Shown here: positions 44,784 to 56,785 of the stretch, one piece after another
How the letters are laid out: every line of letters starts with the position of its first letter
Numbering within the stretch: the stretch's first letter is position 1
Origin: Chryseomicrobium aureum
Lineage (GTDB): Bacteria > Bacillota > Bacilli > Bacillales_A > Planococcaceae
DNA: 56,882 nucleotides
NCBI RefSeq assembly: GCF_016909155.1
Contig: NZ_JAFBFG010000018.1
Coordinates: 1-56,882, forward strand
Direction: 5' to 3'
Position numbers and translations under genes: made by a program
Notes under the pieces: generated by a model
Databases searched by the model: none
Told to the model about the DNA's origin: nothing
Seen by the model: only the letters and a program-made list of their open reading frames with translations

Positions 44784-45569
44784 TTATTGAATCGGTTCAA
44801 TGACTAAGTGACGATGTGGGTCCGCTCCAACAGAATACGTATCGATGTCTACATGTGTAGATAATGCATTATGAATAATTTTTCGTTCATACGCATTCAT
44901 CGGTTCGAACTCGACTTTCTCTCCAGAACGACGTGCTTTATCCGCCATTCGTTCTGCGAGTTGTTCAAGTGCTACTTTTCTCTTCTCTCGGTAGTTTTCA
45001 ACGTCCATTTTGACAATCATGAAGTTACCCGAGTACTTATTTGCAACCAATTGAACAAGATTTTCAAGCGCATTTAAAGTTTGACCACGCTTTCCAATCA
45101 ACTGAGCAGCTTTCGAACTGTTCAACTGGAAGTGAACATACTTGCCTTCGACTTCATGTGTAACGTCTAAGTCGTTGATTCCCATCCCTTGCGCGACTTC
45201 TTTCATGTATCGGATCGATTCTTCAATTGCTTTATCATTTGTAATTTTGGCAACGGGTGTTTCGACGACTACAGGTTCAGTCTGTTCAGACACAGCTTCA
45301 ATCGGCTGTTCACTGATATCAACTGCGGCTGATTCGACGACCTCTTTCGTCTCTTCTACAACCACTGGAGAGGACGGTGTTTCTTCAACAGTCACACCGT
45401 CTTTGACATTCACTATCACAACTGCAGGCTTCGCTCCTAGACCGAGAAAGCCTTTTTTACCTTCATCTAAAATCTTGATCGACGCTTGATCGCGACGAAT
45501 TCCAAGCTCTTTTAATGCTTGTTGAATTGCCTGCTCACTTGTTGCTGCAGTTTGTGTAGTGGATCTCAT
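44784..45569 (-). CDS. khpB: RNA-binding protein KhpB (Jag/SpoIIIJ-associated)
   Basis: A cytosolic RNA-binding protein. It has a Jag_N domain (about 8-55, EQAIQQALKELGIRR and GFLGLGAKPA), a variable acidic linker (about 60-115), a KH domain with IGKRGQTLNALENLVQ (about 162-177), and an R3H domain (about 195-261, RRSGEKVEFEPMNAYERKIIHN). 261 residues. Its start overlaps yidC by 4 bp, as in Bacillus spoIIIJ-jag. Confidence 0.95.
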   Translation of the reverse strand: MRSTTQTAATSEQAIQQALKELGIRRDQASIKILDEGKKGFLGLGAKPAVVIVNVKDGVTVEETPSSPVVVEETKEVVESAAVDISEQPIEAVSEQTEPVVVETPVAKITNDKAIEESIRYMKEVAQGMGINDLDVTHEVEGKYVHFQLNSSKAAQLIGKRGQTLNALENLVQLVANKYSGNFMIVKMDVENYREKRKVALEQLAERMADKARRSGEKVEFEPMNAYERKIIHNALSTHVDIDTYSVGADPHRHLVIEPIQ

Positions 45570-46333
45570 CTCTTTTTCCCTCCCGTTTGAACTGGAACGA
45601 CCTGTGGCTTATTCCACGGCTTGTAGATTACTAAGTTTTGGATCAATGAGATAATGTTTCCGATTACCCAGTACAGTGTTAATGCTGATGGTAAGATCAA
45701 ACCAAATCCGACAATCATAAATGGCATAATATACATCATGATTTTCATTTGTGGGTTGTCCATCGCTGGGCCTGTCATCAGAGTAACTAATTGGAACACC
45801 CCTGCAAGAATCGCAAGTGTAATACTTGGCTCTGCTAGTGGGAAAATCAAGAAATCACCAAGATTAATTTCTGGAGTAGCATTCATGCGGCTGATGGCAT
45901 GATAGAATCCGATTAAAATCGGCATCTGAATCAAGACCGGTAAACAACCTGCTGCTGGGTTGACACCCTTCTCTTTAAAGAGTTCCATCATTTCTGCTTG
46001 GTATTTTTGTTGTGTTTGTGCATCTTTTGAGCTGTATTTTTCACGCAGTAACTTCAATTGAGGTTGAATTTCCTGCATTTTTTTCGAGCTCTTTGTCTGC
46101 TTAATCAAAAGTGGAAGAATGGCTAAACGGATAATGACCGTAACTGCGATAATTCCAAGTCCGTACGTTCCAAGCAGATTTTTAAAATACGTGATAGCTG
46201 AAACAAGTGGCCATACGATGTATTCATTCCAGAACCCGGTTGATTCATCGTAAATTGGCGCATTGAATTCTGTACACCCTGCTAAAAATAGTGCAGACAC
46301 TATAAGCAGAGTGAGAAGTGCCTTCTTTTTCAC
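45566..46333 (-). CDS. yidC: Membrane protein insertase YidC (SpoIIIJ type)
   Basis: YidC inserts membrane proteins alone or with SecYEG. It is a lipoprotein, with lipobox LFLAGC (cysteine about 19). Five membrane helices follow, with the conserved hydrophilic-groove arginine in [13 protein letters not shown] (about 70). 255 residues. It overlaps rnpA and khpB by 4 bp on both sides, forming rnpA-yidC-khpB. Confidence 0.96.
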   Translation of the reverse strand: MKKKALLTLLIVSALFLAGCTEFNAPIYDESTGFWNEYIVWPLVSAITYFKNLLGTYGLGIIAVTVIIRLAILPLLIKQTKSSKKMQEIQPQLKLLREKYSSKDAQTQQKYQAEMMELFKEKGVNPAAGCLPVLIQMPILIGFYHAISRMNATPEINLGDFLIFPLAEPSITLAILAGVFQLVTLMTGPAMDNPQMKIMMYIMPFMIVGFGLILPSALTLYWVIGNIISLIQNLVIYKPWNKPQVVPVQTGGKKR

Positions 46334-46713
46334 CTTGTACGTCCCCCTGCATTGTCTTCTGTTTTCTTTATCTTACCACTCGAACGATAAACTTTCGCGA
46401 TTTTCAATACGTGTTCGAGACTCTTTTTTGTCTCATGAAAATCTAGTGTGGCCGCCGGAATCCTGGCGATAATAATATAGTTGGCGGGCTTAACATCGTC
46501 TTTCAGTTCTAGAAAGGTTTGACGTATGTATCGTTTAACACGATTTCGTGTGACTGCATTTCCTACCTTTTTACTGACAGAAAGCCCAACTCGGAAATGT
46601 GTCTCTTCACTTGGCATGATATAAACGACAAACTGTCTGTTGGCATACGACTTCCCTTTTTTAAAGATTTCCTGAAATTCTTTGTTGTCTTTGATCCGCT
46701 GGTGTTTATTCAT
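46330..46713 (-). CDS. rnpA: Ribonuclease P protein component
   Basis: The protein subunit of RNase P, which matures tRNA 5' ends. Signature [12 protein letters not shown] (about 57-68) is present, with [14 protein letters not shown] at the N-terminus. The 127 residues include a slightly long C-terminal tail. It is the first gene of rnpA-yidC-khpB. Unusually, it is separated from rpmH by about 400 bp containing a terminator and repeats. Confidence 0.96.
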   Translation of the reverse strand: MNKHQRIKDNKEFQEIFKKGKSYANRQFVVYIMPSEETHFRVGLSVSKKVGNAVTRNRVKRYIRQTFLELKDDVKPANYIIIARIPAATLDFHETKKSLEHVLKIAKVYRSSGKIKKTEDNAGGRTR

Positions 46714-46788
46714 GGACCTCCGACCTTCCTGTAAATATCTGTTGCGTGTTTTGGTTTCTTTCTAATAGGAAGAGCAAAGTTTTTTGTG

Positions 46789-47072
46789 GTGGAATCGAGT
46801 TCTAGTCGGGCTACGACTCTGAATGGAATCGAGTTCCGAACGCCAGAAACACACTCTGGAATCAGCCGCACCCGCAAAGGCTGAAGAGCGCCTTCACGGG
46901 CACGTCTGATTTCCTCGGAGTTTCTAGAGTGGCGTTCTCCACATCTAAACGTAATCGAGTTGCGCCTCCTAGAAATCCCGCAAAATGCCATCGCATCCCA
47001 TGAAGCAAAGAACGCTTCACGGGCTCCGCTGTCATTCCGCACAATTTCTGAACAGTCGGCTCCACATCTAAA
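46789..47072 (-). repeat. Intergenic repeat units between rnpA and rpmH
   Basis: Two units of about 123-125 bp follow each other on the minus strand. Each begins TTTAGATGTGGAG (47072 and 46949 downward) and ends AACTCGATT (46961-46953 and 46836-46828). A third, shortened piece ends with AACTCGATT at 46800-46792. Related sequence lies upstream of walR (24190-24226). An open frame through the repeat is not a real gene. Confidence 0.72.
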
Positions 47073-47079
47073 TACTAGT

Positions 47080-47108
47080 AAAAAAAAATCCACTGAGGGT
47101 TCAGTGGA
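47080..47108 (-). terminator. Terminator of rpmH
   Basis: Perfect 8-base arms TCCACTGA/TCAGTGGA with loop ACCC, followed by nine T on the minus strand. Confidence 0.9.
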
Positions 47109-47109
47109 C

Positions 47110-47244
47110 TTATGCTGATAATACTTTTCTTCCTTTAGCACGGCGTGAAGCTAATACGCGGCGACCATTCTTTGTGCTCATACGTGCGCGGAACCCGTGA
47201 ACTTTGCTGCGTTTACGTTTATTTGGTTGGAATGTACGTTTCAT
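47110..47244 (-). CDS. rpmH: 50S ribosomal protein L34
   Basis: A 44-residue, strongly basic protein beginning [18 protein letters not shown] and ending KGRKVLSA, exactly the family pattern. It binds 23S rRNA in the large subunit. GGAGG lies upstream of ATG at 47244. It is divergent from dnaA across oriC and has a near-consensus promoter at 47301-47330. Confidence 0.97.
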   Translation of the reverse strand: MKRTFQPNKRKRSKVHGFRARMSTKNGRRVLASRRAKGRKVLSA

Positions 47245-47300
47245 TGTGTAAGACACCTCCTGCTTTGACTATTCTTAAATATCTCCAGACAGTCTTGACT

Positions 47301-47330
47301 ATTATACTTAAATCTGCCCCAGACTGTCAA
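47301..47330 (-). promoter_or_regulatory. rpmH promoter
   Basis: On the minus strand TTGACA (47330-47325) and TATAAT (47306-47301) are 18 bp apart. The inverted repeat GACAGTCT (47288-47295)/AGACTGTC (47321-47328) brackets the promoter and could be an operator. Confidence 0.82.
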
Positions 47331-47368
47331 TGCGCAAAATCAAGTTTTTCCTCATGCTCCAGATCAAG

Positions 47369-47687
47369 TTATCCACATTCTCGACAAACACTTGCAAATT
47401 TCGATGGGAATATGTAAAATCACCATTCTAAGTTATCAACATCCCTTATGAACAGTTTTTGCACATATTCATACCTGTGGACAACTATAACTGTGTGTAA
47501 ATCAGGCTTTGTGGATAAGTTCAATCAAGTCTTGTCAGTACTAGCTAAAAATGATATGCTAATTGTGTTTTACTCTGTACATAAAAAATCGCCTTTTTCA
47601 GTTATCCACATTTGTTAATAAAGTGTGGATAATATTTTTCACAGTCTGTGTAAAGTTTTATCCACATGTATTTTATAGTGTGGATAA
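47369..47687. other. oriC, DnaA-box cluster upstream of dnaA
   Basis: Boxes at 47369-47377, 47433-47441 (one mismatch), 47476-47484 (one mismatch), 47510-47518, 47602-47610, 47624-47632, 47658-47666 and 47679-47687 point in both directions. This is the counterpart of the incA/incB clusters of the bipartite B. subtilis origin. Confidence 0.9.
47532..47560 (+). promoter_or_regulatory. dnaA promoter
   Basis: TTGTCA (47532-47537), 17 bp, TATGCT (47555-47560). DnaA boxes lie on both sides, consistent with autoregulation. Confidence 0.7.
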
Positions 47688-47762
47688 TTGTTCTATATTT
47701 TTTTGCCATGTCGAATTGCGTCTGGCTTTTATATGACACAAATCAGAAAGGAGTGTACCTCG

Positions 47763-49115
47763 TTGGATCAACTCGAAGAACTATGGGGCCGGGTGCTCGC
47801 TGAGATGGAGAAACAAGTTTCGAAACCGAGTTTTGAAACGTGGCTGAAGTCGACAAAGCTCTTATCTTATAAACAAGACACGTTGACAATCGCAGCACCA
47901 AACTCATTTGCGCGTGACTGGCTTGAAAACCATTATGTCCATCAAATTGCTGCGATTTTGCATGATTTGACTGGAAAGGAAGCGATGATTTCCTTCATCG
48001 TTCCAAAAGATCAAAACTTAGAAGACTATGACATTCCTGCACCAAAGCCGATGGTCTCTCAAGACGATCAGCCGGACTTCTCACCAGGTATGTTGAACTC
48101 AAAGTATACGTTCGATACATTCGTTATCGGTTCCGGAAACCGCTTTGCGCATGCTGCATCACTCGCAGTCGCTGAAGCACCTGCAAAAGCGTATAATCCA
48201 CTCTTCATTTATGGAGGAGTTGGACTTGGAAAGACCCACTTGATGCATGCCATTGGTCATTATGTACAAGAACATAATCCAAATGCCAAGGTGGTGTATT
48301 TGTCATCTGAAAAATTCACAAATGAATTCATTAACTCCATCCGAGACAATAAAACTGTCCATTTCCGCAATAAGTACCGCAATGTAGACGTGCTGCTAAT
48401 AGATGATATTCAGTTTCTTGCTGGAAAAGAATCAACCCAAGAAGAATTTTTCCATACATTCAATGCGTTGCATGAGGAATCTAAACAAATTATTATCTCT
48501 AGTGATCGTCCGCCTAAAGAAATTCCAACACTTGAAGATCGCTTACGTTCGCGCTTTGAATGGGGCCTGATTACCGATATTTCGCCACCGGACTTAGAGA
48601 CACGTATCGCAATCCTTCGCAAAAAAGCACGTGCAGACGGCTTAGATATTAGTAATGAAGTGATGGTATACATCGCCAATCAGATTGATTCTAATATCCG
48701 CGAGCTTGAAGGAGCTCTCATCCGTGTCGTTGCGTATTCATCTTTGATCAATCGCGACATCAATGTCGATTTGGCTTCTGAAGCACTAAAAGATATTATG
48801 CCTGCCAGTCGCTCACGCATCATCACCATCTTAGACATTCAAAAAGTCGTTGGAGAGCACTACCATGTACGTTTAGAAGACTTTTCAGCAAAGAAGCGAA
48901 CAAAATCAATTGCCTATCCACGTCAGATCGCTATGTATCTCTCTCGTGAACTGACAGATTTTTCGCTGCCGAAAATCGGAGAAGAATTTGGAGGTCGTGA
49001 TCATACAACGGTCATTCATGCAACTGAAAAAATTTCAACTCTGCTCAAAACAGATGAAACGCTTAAAAGTGAAATTAAACAGATTAAGAGTCTATTAGGA
49101 CGCTCATCTGAATAG
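47763..49115 (+). CDS. dnaA: Chromosomal replication initiator DnaA
   Basis: DnaA opens oriC and loads the helicase. Domain I is at about 1-80, a short linker follows, and the AAA+ domain has Walker [10 protein letters not shown] (about 148-156) and Walker [11 protein letters not shown]. The C-terminal DNA-binding domain carries the signature [11 protein letters not shown]. The start is TTG at 47763: AAAGGAG lies nine bases upstream and the protein then starts [12 protein letters not shown] with 450 residues, matching Bacillus. Upstream in-frame ATGs would add residues without a ribosome binding site. Confidence 0.97.
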   Translation: MDQLEELWGRVLAEMEKQVSKPSFETWLKSTKLLSYKQDTLTIAAPNSFARDWLENHYVHQIAAILHDLTGKEAMISFIVPKDQNLEDYDIPAPKPMVSQDDQPDFSPGMLNSKYTFDTFVIGSGNRFAHAASLAVAEAPAKAYNPLFIYGGVGLGKTHLMHAIGHYVQEHNPNAKVVYLSSEKFTNEFINSIRDNKTVHFRNKYRNVDVLLIDDIQFLAGKESTQEEFFHTFNALHEESKQIIISSDRPPKEIPTLEDRLRSRFEWGLITDISPPDLETRIAILRKKARADGLDISNEVMVYIANQIDSNIRELEGALIRVVAYSSLINRDINVDLASEALKDIMPASRSRIITILDIQKVVGEHYHVRLEDFSAKKRTKSIAYPRQIAMYLSRELTDFSLPKIGEEFGGRDHTTVIHATEKISTLLKTDETLKSEIKQIKSLLGRSSE

Positions 49116-49217
49116 TGTGGATAACTCTACTAGTTATTCGTTAACTTACAAACACTTTATGCACATGTGGATAACCATATTTCTGTAGGGGAAAATGCAC
49201 TTATACACATATTCACA
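49116..49217. other. oriC, DnaA-box cluster between dnaA and dnaN
   Basis: Boxes at 49116-49124, 49157-49165 (TTATGCACA), 49166-49174, 49201-49209 (TTATACACA) and 49209-49217. This matches the incC part of the Bacillus origin. Confidence 0.88.
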
Positions 49218-49221
49218 GTGC

Positions 49222-49250
49222 CTATTACTATTGCTGTTATTCTTTAATAA
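49222..49250 (-). other. DnaA-trio element and AT-rich unwinding region
   Basis: Read on the minus strand from 49242, the triplets GAA-TAA-CAG-CAA-TAG-TAA-TAG run to 49222 and stop just before the last DnaA box. All fit the N-A-G/A pattern of the DnaA-trio described in B. subtilis. AT-rich DNA follows toward dnaN. Confidence 0.7.
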
Positions 49251-49283
49251 AAATAAATATGTATATAAGGAGCTGATTTCAGC

Positions 49284-50420
49284 GTGAAATTTGAAGTAAT
49301 GCGAGATCGCTTACTCGAGGCATTGAATGATGTCATGAAAGCAGTAAGTTCAAAAACCACCGTCGCAATTCTTACAGGAATTAAAATCGAGGCAAAAAAA
49401 GAAGGGATCTACTTAACAGGTAGTGATGCAGATATTACAATTCAAACATTCATCCCACTTGAAGAAGATGGAGAGCAGATTGTTCAATTGACACAGACTG
49501 GTTCCATCGTATTGCAAGCACGTTTCTTTAATGAGATTGTTCGTAAGCTTCCAACAAATGACGTTCTTATTGAAGTGAAAAATAATTATCAGACAGATGT
49601 TCGTTCTGGAAAATCAGAATTCCATCTGATCGGTCAAGATGCCAACGACTATCCATTACTTCCTCAGATGGAAGAAGACCAATCCTTCACAATGCCAGCT
49701 GACTTAGTCAAGTCCATCATTCGTGAAACGGTCTTTGCAGTTTCGACTTCAGAAAGTCGCCCAGTACTAACAGGGGTGAACTGGCAAATCCGTGATGGTG
49801 AGTTGATGTGTGTTGCAACAGACAGCCACCGTCTAGCACGTCGCTCGACAAAGCTTGAAAGTGCTCCTTCTGAAGAGTACAACGCAGTGATTCCAGGGAA
49901 AAGCTTAAACGAGCTCAATAAGATTCTTGAAGATAACTCAGAACCTGTTGAGATTGTATTAACTTCCCAACAAATTTTATTCAAAGCTGGAAACGTCCTA
50001 TTTTATTCACGTCTTCTTGAAGGAAACTATCCGGACACGAGCCGCCTGATTCCTTCTGAACATAAGACGCTGGTCGTAGTAAATGGCCGTGCACTTCACC
50101 AAGCCATCGATCGTGCATCTTTATTAGCGCGTGAAGATCGCAACAACGTGGTCCGTTTCACGACACAAGGGCAAAGTGCAGTAGAGATTTCATCCAACTC
50201 TCCTGAAATCGGGAAAGTAGAAGAGCAAGTGCTTGCAGAGCAGATTGAAGGGGAAGAGCTAGTTATCTCGTTCAGTGCAAAGTATATGATGGATGCACTA
50301 AAAGCTATTGAAGGTCATGACGTGCAAATCCAGTTCACTGGGGTCATGCGTCCGTTCATTTTAAAATCTGTGCATGATGATGCGATTTTGCAATTGATCT
50401 TGCCAGTCCGAACGTATTAA
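49284..50420 (+). CDS. dnaN: DNA polymerase III beta subunit (sliding clamp)
   Basis: The ring-shaped processivity clamp. Three similar domains make up 378 residues, equal to B. subtilis DnaN. It starts at GTG 49284 (AAGGAG upstream) with KFEVMRDRLLEALNDVMKAVSSKTT and ends in LILPVRTY, the usual clamp C-terminus. It is followed by its own terminator, so part of the transcript may stop before yaaA. Confidence 0.97.
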   Translation: MKFEVMRDRLLEALNDVMKAVSSKTTVAILTGIKIEAKKEGIYLTGSDADITIQTFIPLEEDGEQIVQLTQTGSIVLQARFFNEIVRKLPTNDVLIEVKNNYQTDVRSGKSEFHLIGQDANDYPLLPQMEEDQSFTMPADLVKSIIRETVFAVSTSESRPVLTGVNWQIRDGELMCVATDSHRLARRSTKLESAPSEEYNAVIPGKSLNELNKILEDNSEPVEIVLTSQQILFKAGNVLFYSRLLEGNYPDTSRLIPSEHKTLVVVNGRALHQAIDRASLLAREDRNNVVRFTTQGQSAVEISSNSPEIGKVEEQVLAEQIEGEELVISFSAKYMMDALKAIEGHDVQIQFTGVMRPFILKSVHDDAILQLILPVRTY

Positions 50421-50427
50421 TTTCCAA

Positions 50428-50457
50428 GGAGTCGCTCATTGCAGCGACTCCTTTTTA
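50428..50457 (+). terminator. Terminator after dnaN
   Basis: Perfect 9-base arms GGAGTCGCT/AGCGACTCC with a 6-base loop and five T. Confidence 0.9.
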
Positions 50458-50521
50458 CTTATCCACAAAAATAGGGTAAAATGGAGTGATAATGACTTTT
50501 AGAAAGAGTAGGTATCAAACG

Positions 50522-50743
50522 ATGAATGAGATTCGATTTGATTCAGAATACATCACACTCGGTCAACTATTAAAAATGACCGGTGCCATTGATTCAGGTG
50601 GGATGGCGCGTCCATTTCTTCAAATGAACACAGTTTTTGTCAACGGAGAAGCAGAAGACCGCAGAGGGAAGAAGCTTCGGACAGGAGATGTCGTTCTCAT
50701 TCCTGAGCATGGAAAGTTTAAATTGATCGGACCTGAGGCGTAG
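50522..50743 (+). CDS. yaaA: S4-domain protein YaaA
   Basis: A 73-residue S4-type RNA-binding protein (YaaA/RlbA), implicated in ribosome assembly in Bacillus. It contains the S4 pattern [22 protein letters not shown]...[24 protein letters not shown] at 50522 gives the family length; the frame upstream to 50486 is unsupported. It ends 1 bp before recF starts, so the two are coupled. Confidence 0.92.
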   Translation: MNEIRFDSEYITLGQLLKMTGAIDSGGMARPFLQMNTVFVNGEAEDRRGKKLRTGDVVLIPEHGKFKLIGPEA

Positions 50744-50744
50744 A

Positions 50745-51863
50745 ATGCACATCGAGACATTGGCGCTTTCAAATTATAGGAATTATGAATCGGCACAAGC
50801 TGATTTTTCTAAACATGTGAATGTCTTCCTCGGTGAAAATGCACAAGGCAAGACCAATATCATGGAGGCCATTTATGTACTCGCGATGGCGAAATCTCAC
50901 CGTACCTCAAACGATAAAGAATTGATACGTTGGAACGCGGAATATGGTAAAATAAAAGGTGATGTTCATAAAAAATACGGCACCATTCCATTCGAACTGA
51001 CCATCTCGCAAAAAGGCAAGAAAGCAAAGGTCAATCATTTGGAACAATCCCGTCTTAGTGACTATATCGGTCAAATGAACGTCGTCATGTTTGCACCAGA
51101 AGATTTGAATTTGGTAAAAGGTAGCCCGCAGGTGAGAAGACGGTTTTTGGATATGGAAATCGGCCAGATATCACCTGTTTATTTGCATGACCTTTTGCAA
51201 TTTCAAAAGATTTTAAAACAACGCAACCACATCTTAAAGCAGAACCAAGGGAATCCTTCGTTCGACGATGTGATGTTTGCGATTTATACAGAACAATATG
51301 TAGAAGCAGCAGTCAAAGTGCTGAAAAAACGCATGCAGTTTATCGAGCTGTTGCAATCCTGGGCAGAACCCATTCATCATGGTATTTCCCGAGGACTTGA
51401 GAAGTTAAACATCCGCTATCAGTGCACAGCAGGTATCGATTTAGATGCAGGTCCTGAAGAGTGGAAGCAACAGCTGACAGAAAAACTTGAGAAGTCGAAG
51501 CGTCAAGAGGTCCAGCGGGGAACAAGCCTTTACGGTCCACACCGAGATGACTTGCAGTTCTTTGTTAACGACTATGACGTACAGACCTATGGATCTCAAG
51601 GACAACAGCGAACGACTGCGTTGTCACTGAAGCTTGCTGAAATTGAATTGATTCACCAAGAAGTCGGTGAACCACCCATTTTATTACTAGATGACGTCTT
51701 ATCTGAACTCGACGACTTCAGACAAACGCATCTGTTAAATACTATTCAAGATAAAGTGCAGACATTTGTCACAACCACAACTGTAGATGGTCTGACACAT
51801 GACGTCGTCACACAAGCCAAATTGTTTCATGTGGAACATGGAACGATTGAAGAGAAACACTAG
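50745..51863 (+). CDS. recF: DNA replication and repair protein RecF
   Basis: An SMC-like ATPase that helps load RecA at gaps. Walker [14 protein letters not shown] (about 30-42), the ABC signature YGSQGQQRT and Walker [15 protein letters not shown] are visible. 372 residues. It is directly after yaaA and 31 bp before gyrB. A parS-like sequence lies near its 3' end. No remB (yaaB) gene follows, unlike B. subtilis. Confidence 0.96.
   Translation: MHIETLALSNYRNYESAQADFSKHVNVFLGENAQGKTNIMEAIYVLAMAKSHRTSNDKELIRWNAEYGKIKGDVHKKYGTIPFELTISQKGKKAKVNHLEQSRLSDYIGQMNVVMFAPEDLNLVKGSPQVRRRFLDMEIGQISPVYLHDLLQFQKILKQRNHILKQNQGNPSFDDVMFAIYTEQYVEAAVKVLKKRMQFIELLQSWAEPIHHGISRGLEKLNIRYQCTAGIDLDAGPEEWKQQLTEKLEKSKRQEVQRGTSLYGPHRDDLQFFVNDYDVQTYGSQGQQRTTALSLKLAEIELIHQEVGEPPILLLDDVLSELDDFRQTHLLNTIQDKVQTFVTTTTVDGLTHDVVTQAKLFHVEHGTIEEKH
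51823..51838. promoter_or_regulatory. parS-like site at the end of recF
   Basis: TGTTTCATGTGGAACA differs by two bases from the B. subtilis parS consensus and by one from the two other sites here. Confidence 0.55.
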
Positions 51864-51885
51864 ATGTGCCAAACAGAAAGAGTAG

Positions 51886-53820
<1,935 letters not shown>

Positions 53821-53829
53821 AACTAGTAC

Positions 53830-53859
53830 CACATCTCGTCATCTTTTCGGCGAGATGTG
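53830..53859 (+). other. Hairpin between gyrB and gyrA
   Basis: Arms CACATCTCG and CGAGATGTG with a 12-base loop. There is no strong T-tract, so it may be a partial terminator or a processing site. Confidence 0.5.
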
Positions 53860-53900
53860 TGATTTCGTTTAGGTGAAGAAAGAATGGGAGGTCAAGCAGC

Positions 53901-56423
53901 ATGTCGGAAGTACCGAATAAAGGCGTAAGAGGAATTAATATCAGCAATGAGATGAAGACTTCATTCCTTGATTACGCTATGAGTGTTATTGTTTCACGTG
54001 CGTTACCAGATGTACGGGACGGATTAAAACCGGTTCATCGCCGAATTCTTTATGGAATGCAAGAGCTCGGGAACACACCGGATAAATCATATAAAAAGTC
54101 AGCGCGTATCGTCGGTGACGTAATGGGGAAATATCACCCACACGGCGACTCCTCCATTTACGATGCGATGGTACGTATGGCACAAGATTTCAGTTACCGC
54201 TACATGCTTGTAGACGGTCACGGGAACTTTGGTTCGATTGACGGAGACGGCGCCGCGGCAATGCGTTATACCGAGTCGCGTATGTCAAAAATCGCAATGG
54301 AAATGCTGCGTGACATCAACAAAGATACAATCGATTATAAAGACAACTACGATGGCCAAGAAAAAGAGCCAGCTGTGTTGCCAAGTCGTTACCCGAACTT
54401 ACTGGTTAATGGAGCTTCAGGGATTGCGGTTGGGATGGCAACAAACATTCCGTCACACAACCTTGGAGAAGTCATCGATGGTGTTTTAGCCCTTGCTGAA
54501 AACCCAGCAATTACAATTGATGAACTGATGGAATTTATTCCAGGTCCTGATTTCCCTACTGGTGGAATCATCTTGGGACGAAGCGGGATTCGTCGTGCTT
54601 ACGAAACAGGACGCGGCTCAATTATCACGCGTGCAAAAGTTGAATTCGAGGAAAAAGCGAGTGGCAAACAAGTCATCATCGTCAAAGAAATTCCGTATCA
54701 AGTCAACAAAGCACGCTTGATTGAAAAAATCGCAGAGCTTGTGCGTGATAAGAAAATCGAAGGTATTACACACCTTGCAGATGAGTCCGATCGCGATGGT
54801 ATGCGTATCGTCATTGAGCTACGTAAAGACGCAAACACGCATGTCCTTTTGAATAATCTATACAAGCAAACGCAACTTCAAACAAGCTTTGGCGTGAACA
54901 TGCTTGCCCTTGTTGACAACCAACCAAAAGTATTGAACTTGAAAGAGGCATTGTACCACTACCTAGAGCATCAAAAAGTGGTCATCCGTCGTCGTACACA
55001 GTTTGACTTGAATAAAGCCAAAGACCGCGCACACATCTTAGAAGGTCTGCGCATCGCATTAGATCATATCGATGAAATCATCGCATTGATTCGTGCCTCT
55101 CAAACTGGCGACGAAGCAAAACGCGGATTGATGGAAAAGTTCGAACTATCCGAGCGTCAAGCGCAAGCTATCCTAGATATGCGTCTACAACGTCTAACAG
55201 GGCTTGAGCGTGACAAAATCGAAGAAGAATACAACGCATTACTTGCTCTCATAGAAGAGTTAACATTTATCCTTGAGAATGAATACCGTGTTATTGAAAT
55301 CATCCGTGAAGAGCTTATCGAGATTCGTGACAAGTTCTCCGACAAACGCCGTACAGAAATTATGGCGGGTGGGGCAGAAATCATGGAAGATGAAGACTTG
55401 ATCCCAGAAGAAAACTCGGTACTGACATTGACAAATAAAGGCTACATCAAACGTTTGCCGGTGAACACCTACCGAAGTCAACGTCGTGGTGGTCGAGGCG
55501 TTCAAGGAATGGGCACCAACGAAGATGACTTCGTAGAACACCTATTGAATACATCTACACACGATACCATTCTCTTCTTTACGAACAAAGGAAAGGTGTA
55601 TCGTGCACGTGGATTCGAAATTCCTGAGTATGGCCGTACAGCAAAAGGATTGCCACTCGTCAATTTACTCAACATCGAGCGTGATGAGAATGTTACAGCG
55701 ATGATCCCGATGTCTTCATTTGAAGACAACGAGTATTTCATCTTTACAACACGTGATGGCGTTACAAAGCGTACACCAGTTACAGCATTTGCAAACATCC
55801 GTACAAACGGTCTGATTGCTGTTTCTCTTCGTGAAGAAGATGAGTTGATGGCTGTTCGTCGCACAGATGGTGAAAAAGATATCATTATCGGAACGCACCA
55901 AGGACGCTCTATACGCTTCAAAGAGTCGGATATCCGTTCGATGGGTCGAACAGCAGCTGGAGTTCGAGGCATCAAACTTCGCGAAAACGACTTCGTTGTC
56001 GGCATGGAAATTCTTGAAGATGACCAGGAAGTCCTCGTTGTAACAGAGAACGGCTACGGAAAACGTACAGCTGCCTCTGAGTACCGTCTGCAATCTCGCG
56101 GTGGATACGGAATAAAGACGTGTCAGATTACGGAGAAGAACGGAAACTTGAGTGCATTGAAAACTGTTGATGGAACTGAAGATTTGATGCTGATCACACT
56201 TCAGGGCATGTTGATTCGTATGGCTGTAGAAGATATCTCCACGACTGGACGTGCAACGCAAGGTGTTCGATTAATGCGCTTAAGTGATGAAGAGAAGATT
56301 GCTACAGTAGCAAAAGTTGAAAAGAGTGAAGAGGAAGAAGTCGAGCTTTTAGAAGACGGGACAGTAGTAGAAGGTACCGTCGAGCAAACTCCTTCTATAG
56401 AAGAAGAACCAACTGAAAACTAA
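53901..56423 (+). CDS. gyrA: DNA gyrase subunit A
   Basis: The DNA-cleaving subunit. The quinolone region reads [12 protein letters not shown], with the sensitive-type serine and acidic residue in place. The catalytic tyrosine is in [10 protein letters not shown] (about residue 123). The C-terminal beta-pinwheel has the GyrA box [11 protein letters not shown] (about 526-536). The acidic tail is rich in glutamate. 840 residues. GGGAGG lies upstream of the ATG. Confidence 0.97.
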   Translation: MSEVPNKGVRGINISNEMKTSFLDYAMSVIVSRALPDVRDGLKPVHRRILYGMQELGNTPDKSYKKSARIVGDVMGKYHPHGDSSIYDAMVRMAQDFSYRYMLVDGHGNFGSIDGDGAAAMRYTESRMSKIAMEMLRDINKDTIDYKDNYDGQEKEPAVLPSRYPNLLVNGASGIAVGMATNIPSHNLGEVIDGVLALAENPAITIDELMEFIPGPDFPTGGIILGRSGIRRAYETGRGSIITRAKVEFEEKASGKQVIIVKEIPYQVNKARLIEKIAELVRDKKIEGITHLADESDRDGMRIVIELRKDANTHVLLNNLYKQTQLQTSFGVNMLALVDNQPKVLNLKEALYHYLEHQKVVIRRRTQFDLNKAKDRAHILEGLRIALDHIDEIIALIRASQTGDEAKRGLMEKFELSERQAQAILDMRLQRLTGLERDKIEEEYNALLALIEELTFILENEYRVIEIIREELIEIRDKFSDKRRTEIMAGGAEIMEDEDLIPEENSVLTLTNKGYIKRLPVNTYRSQRRGGRGVQGMGTNEDDFVEHLLNTSTHDTILFFTNKGKVYRARGFEIPEYGRTAKGLPLVNLLNIERDENVTAMIPMSSFEDNEYFIFTTRDGVTKRTPVTAFANIRTNGLIAVSLREEDELMAVRRTDGEKDIIIGTHQGRSIRFKESDIRSMGRTAAGVRGIKLRENDFVVGMEILEDDQEVLVVTENGYGKRTAASEYRLQSRGGYGIKTCQITEKNGNLSALKTVDGTEDLMLITLQGMLIRMAVEDISTTGRATQGVRLMRLSDEEKIATVAKVEKSEEEEVELLEDGTVVEGTVEQTPSIEEEPTEN

Positions 56424-56431
56424 TAGTTAGT

Positions 56432-56469
56432 AAAAGAGACTTATGATTTTATAAGTCTCTTTTATTTTT
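56432..56469 (+). terminator. Terminator of gyrA
   Basis: Twelve-base perfect arms AAAGAGACTTAT/ATAAGTCTCTTT with a 6-base loop and a T-rich tail. Confidence 0.9.
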
Positions 56470-56483
56470 CTAGAAAAATAGTA

Positions 56484-56512
56484 TTGACCTTTCTCTGTAT
56501 CCTTGGTATGAT
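56484..56512 (+). promoter_or_regulatory. rrn promoter P1
   Basis: TTGACC, 17 bp, TATGAT. Confidence 0.82.
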
Positions 56513-56554
56513 AAGTAGGTCGCTAAGGCACTACAACATCAATAAAATAAAGTG

Positions 56555-56583
56555 TTGACAACTGATTGATAAGTTGATATACT
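56555..56583 (+). promoter_or_regulatory. rrn promoter P2
   Basis: TTGACA, 17 bp, TATACT, 71 bp downstream of P1. Tandem promoters are typical of Bacillus rRNA operons. Confidence 0.88.
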
Positions 56584-56589
56584 TTAAAA

Positions 56590-56785
56590 GTTGTCTCAAG
56601 ACGACATATGAACATTGAAAACTGAACATGCAAGACGTCAAGATAGAGCGTCACCGCCCCGACCCCCGTTGGGTGTGCGTGACGCAAAAACGAACCAAGT
56701 CGCATCCTTTAACGGGTTGTGATGGACGTTCAAAAATGGACATCATTATGATGCCAGCAACAAAATGAGCTTACATTAAGTTCTC
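56590..56785 (+). other. 16S rRNA leader
   Basis: A transcribed leader with a GC-rich stem (GCGTCAC 56648-56654 with GTGACGC 56679-56685), likely involved in antitermination or RNase III processing. No gene is present. Confidence 0.6.

Noticed and set aside
46710-47141. A 143-codon open frame on the minus strand between rnpA and rpmH
   Set aside because: It runs through the intergenic repeat units and the rpmH terminator, has no ribosome binding site and no family resemblance.
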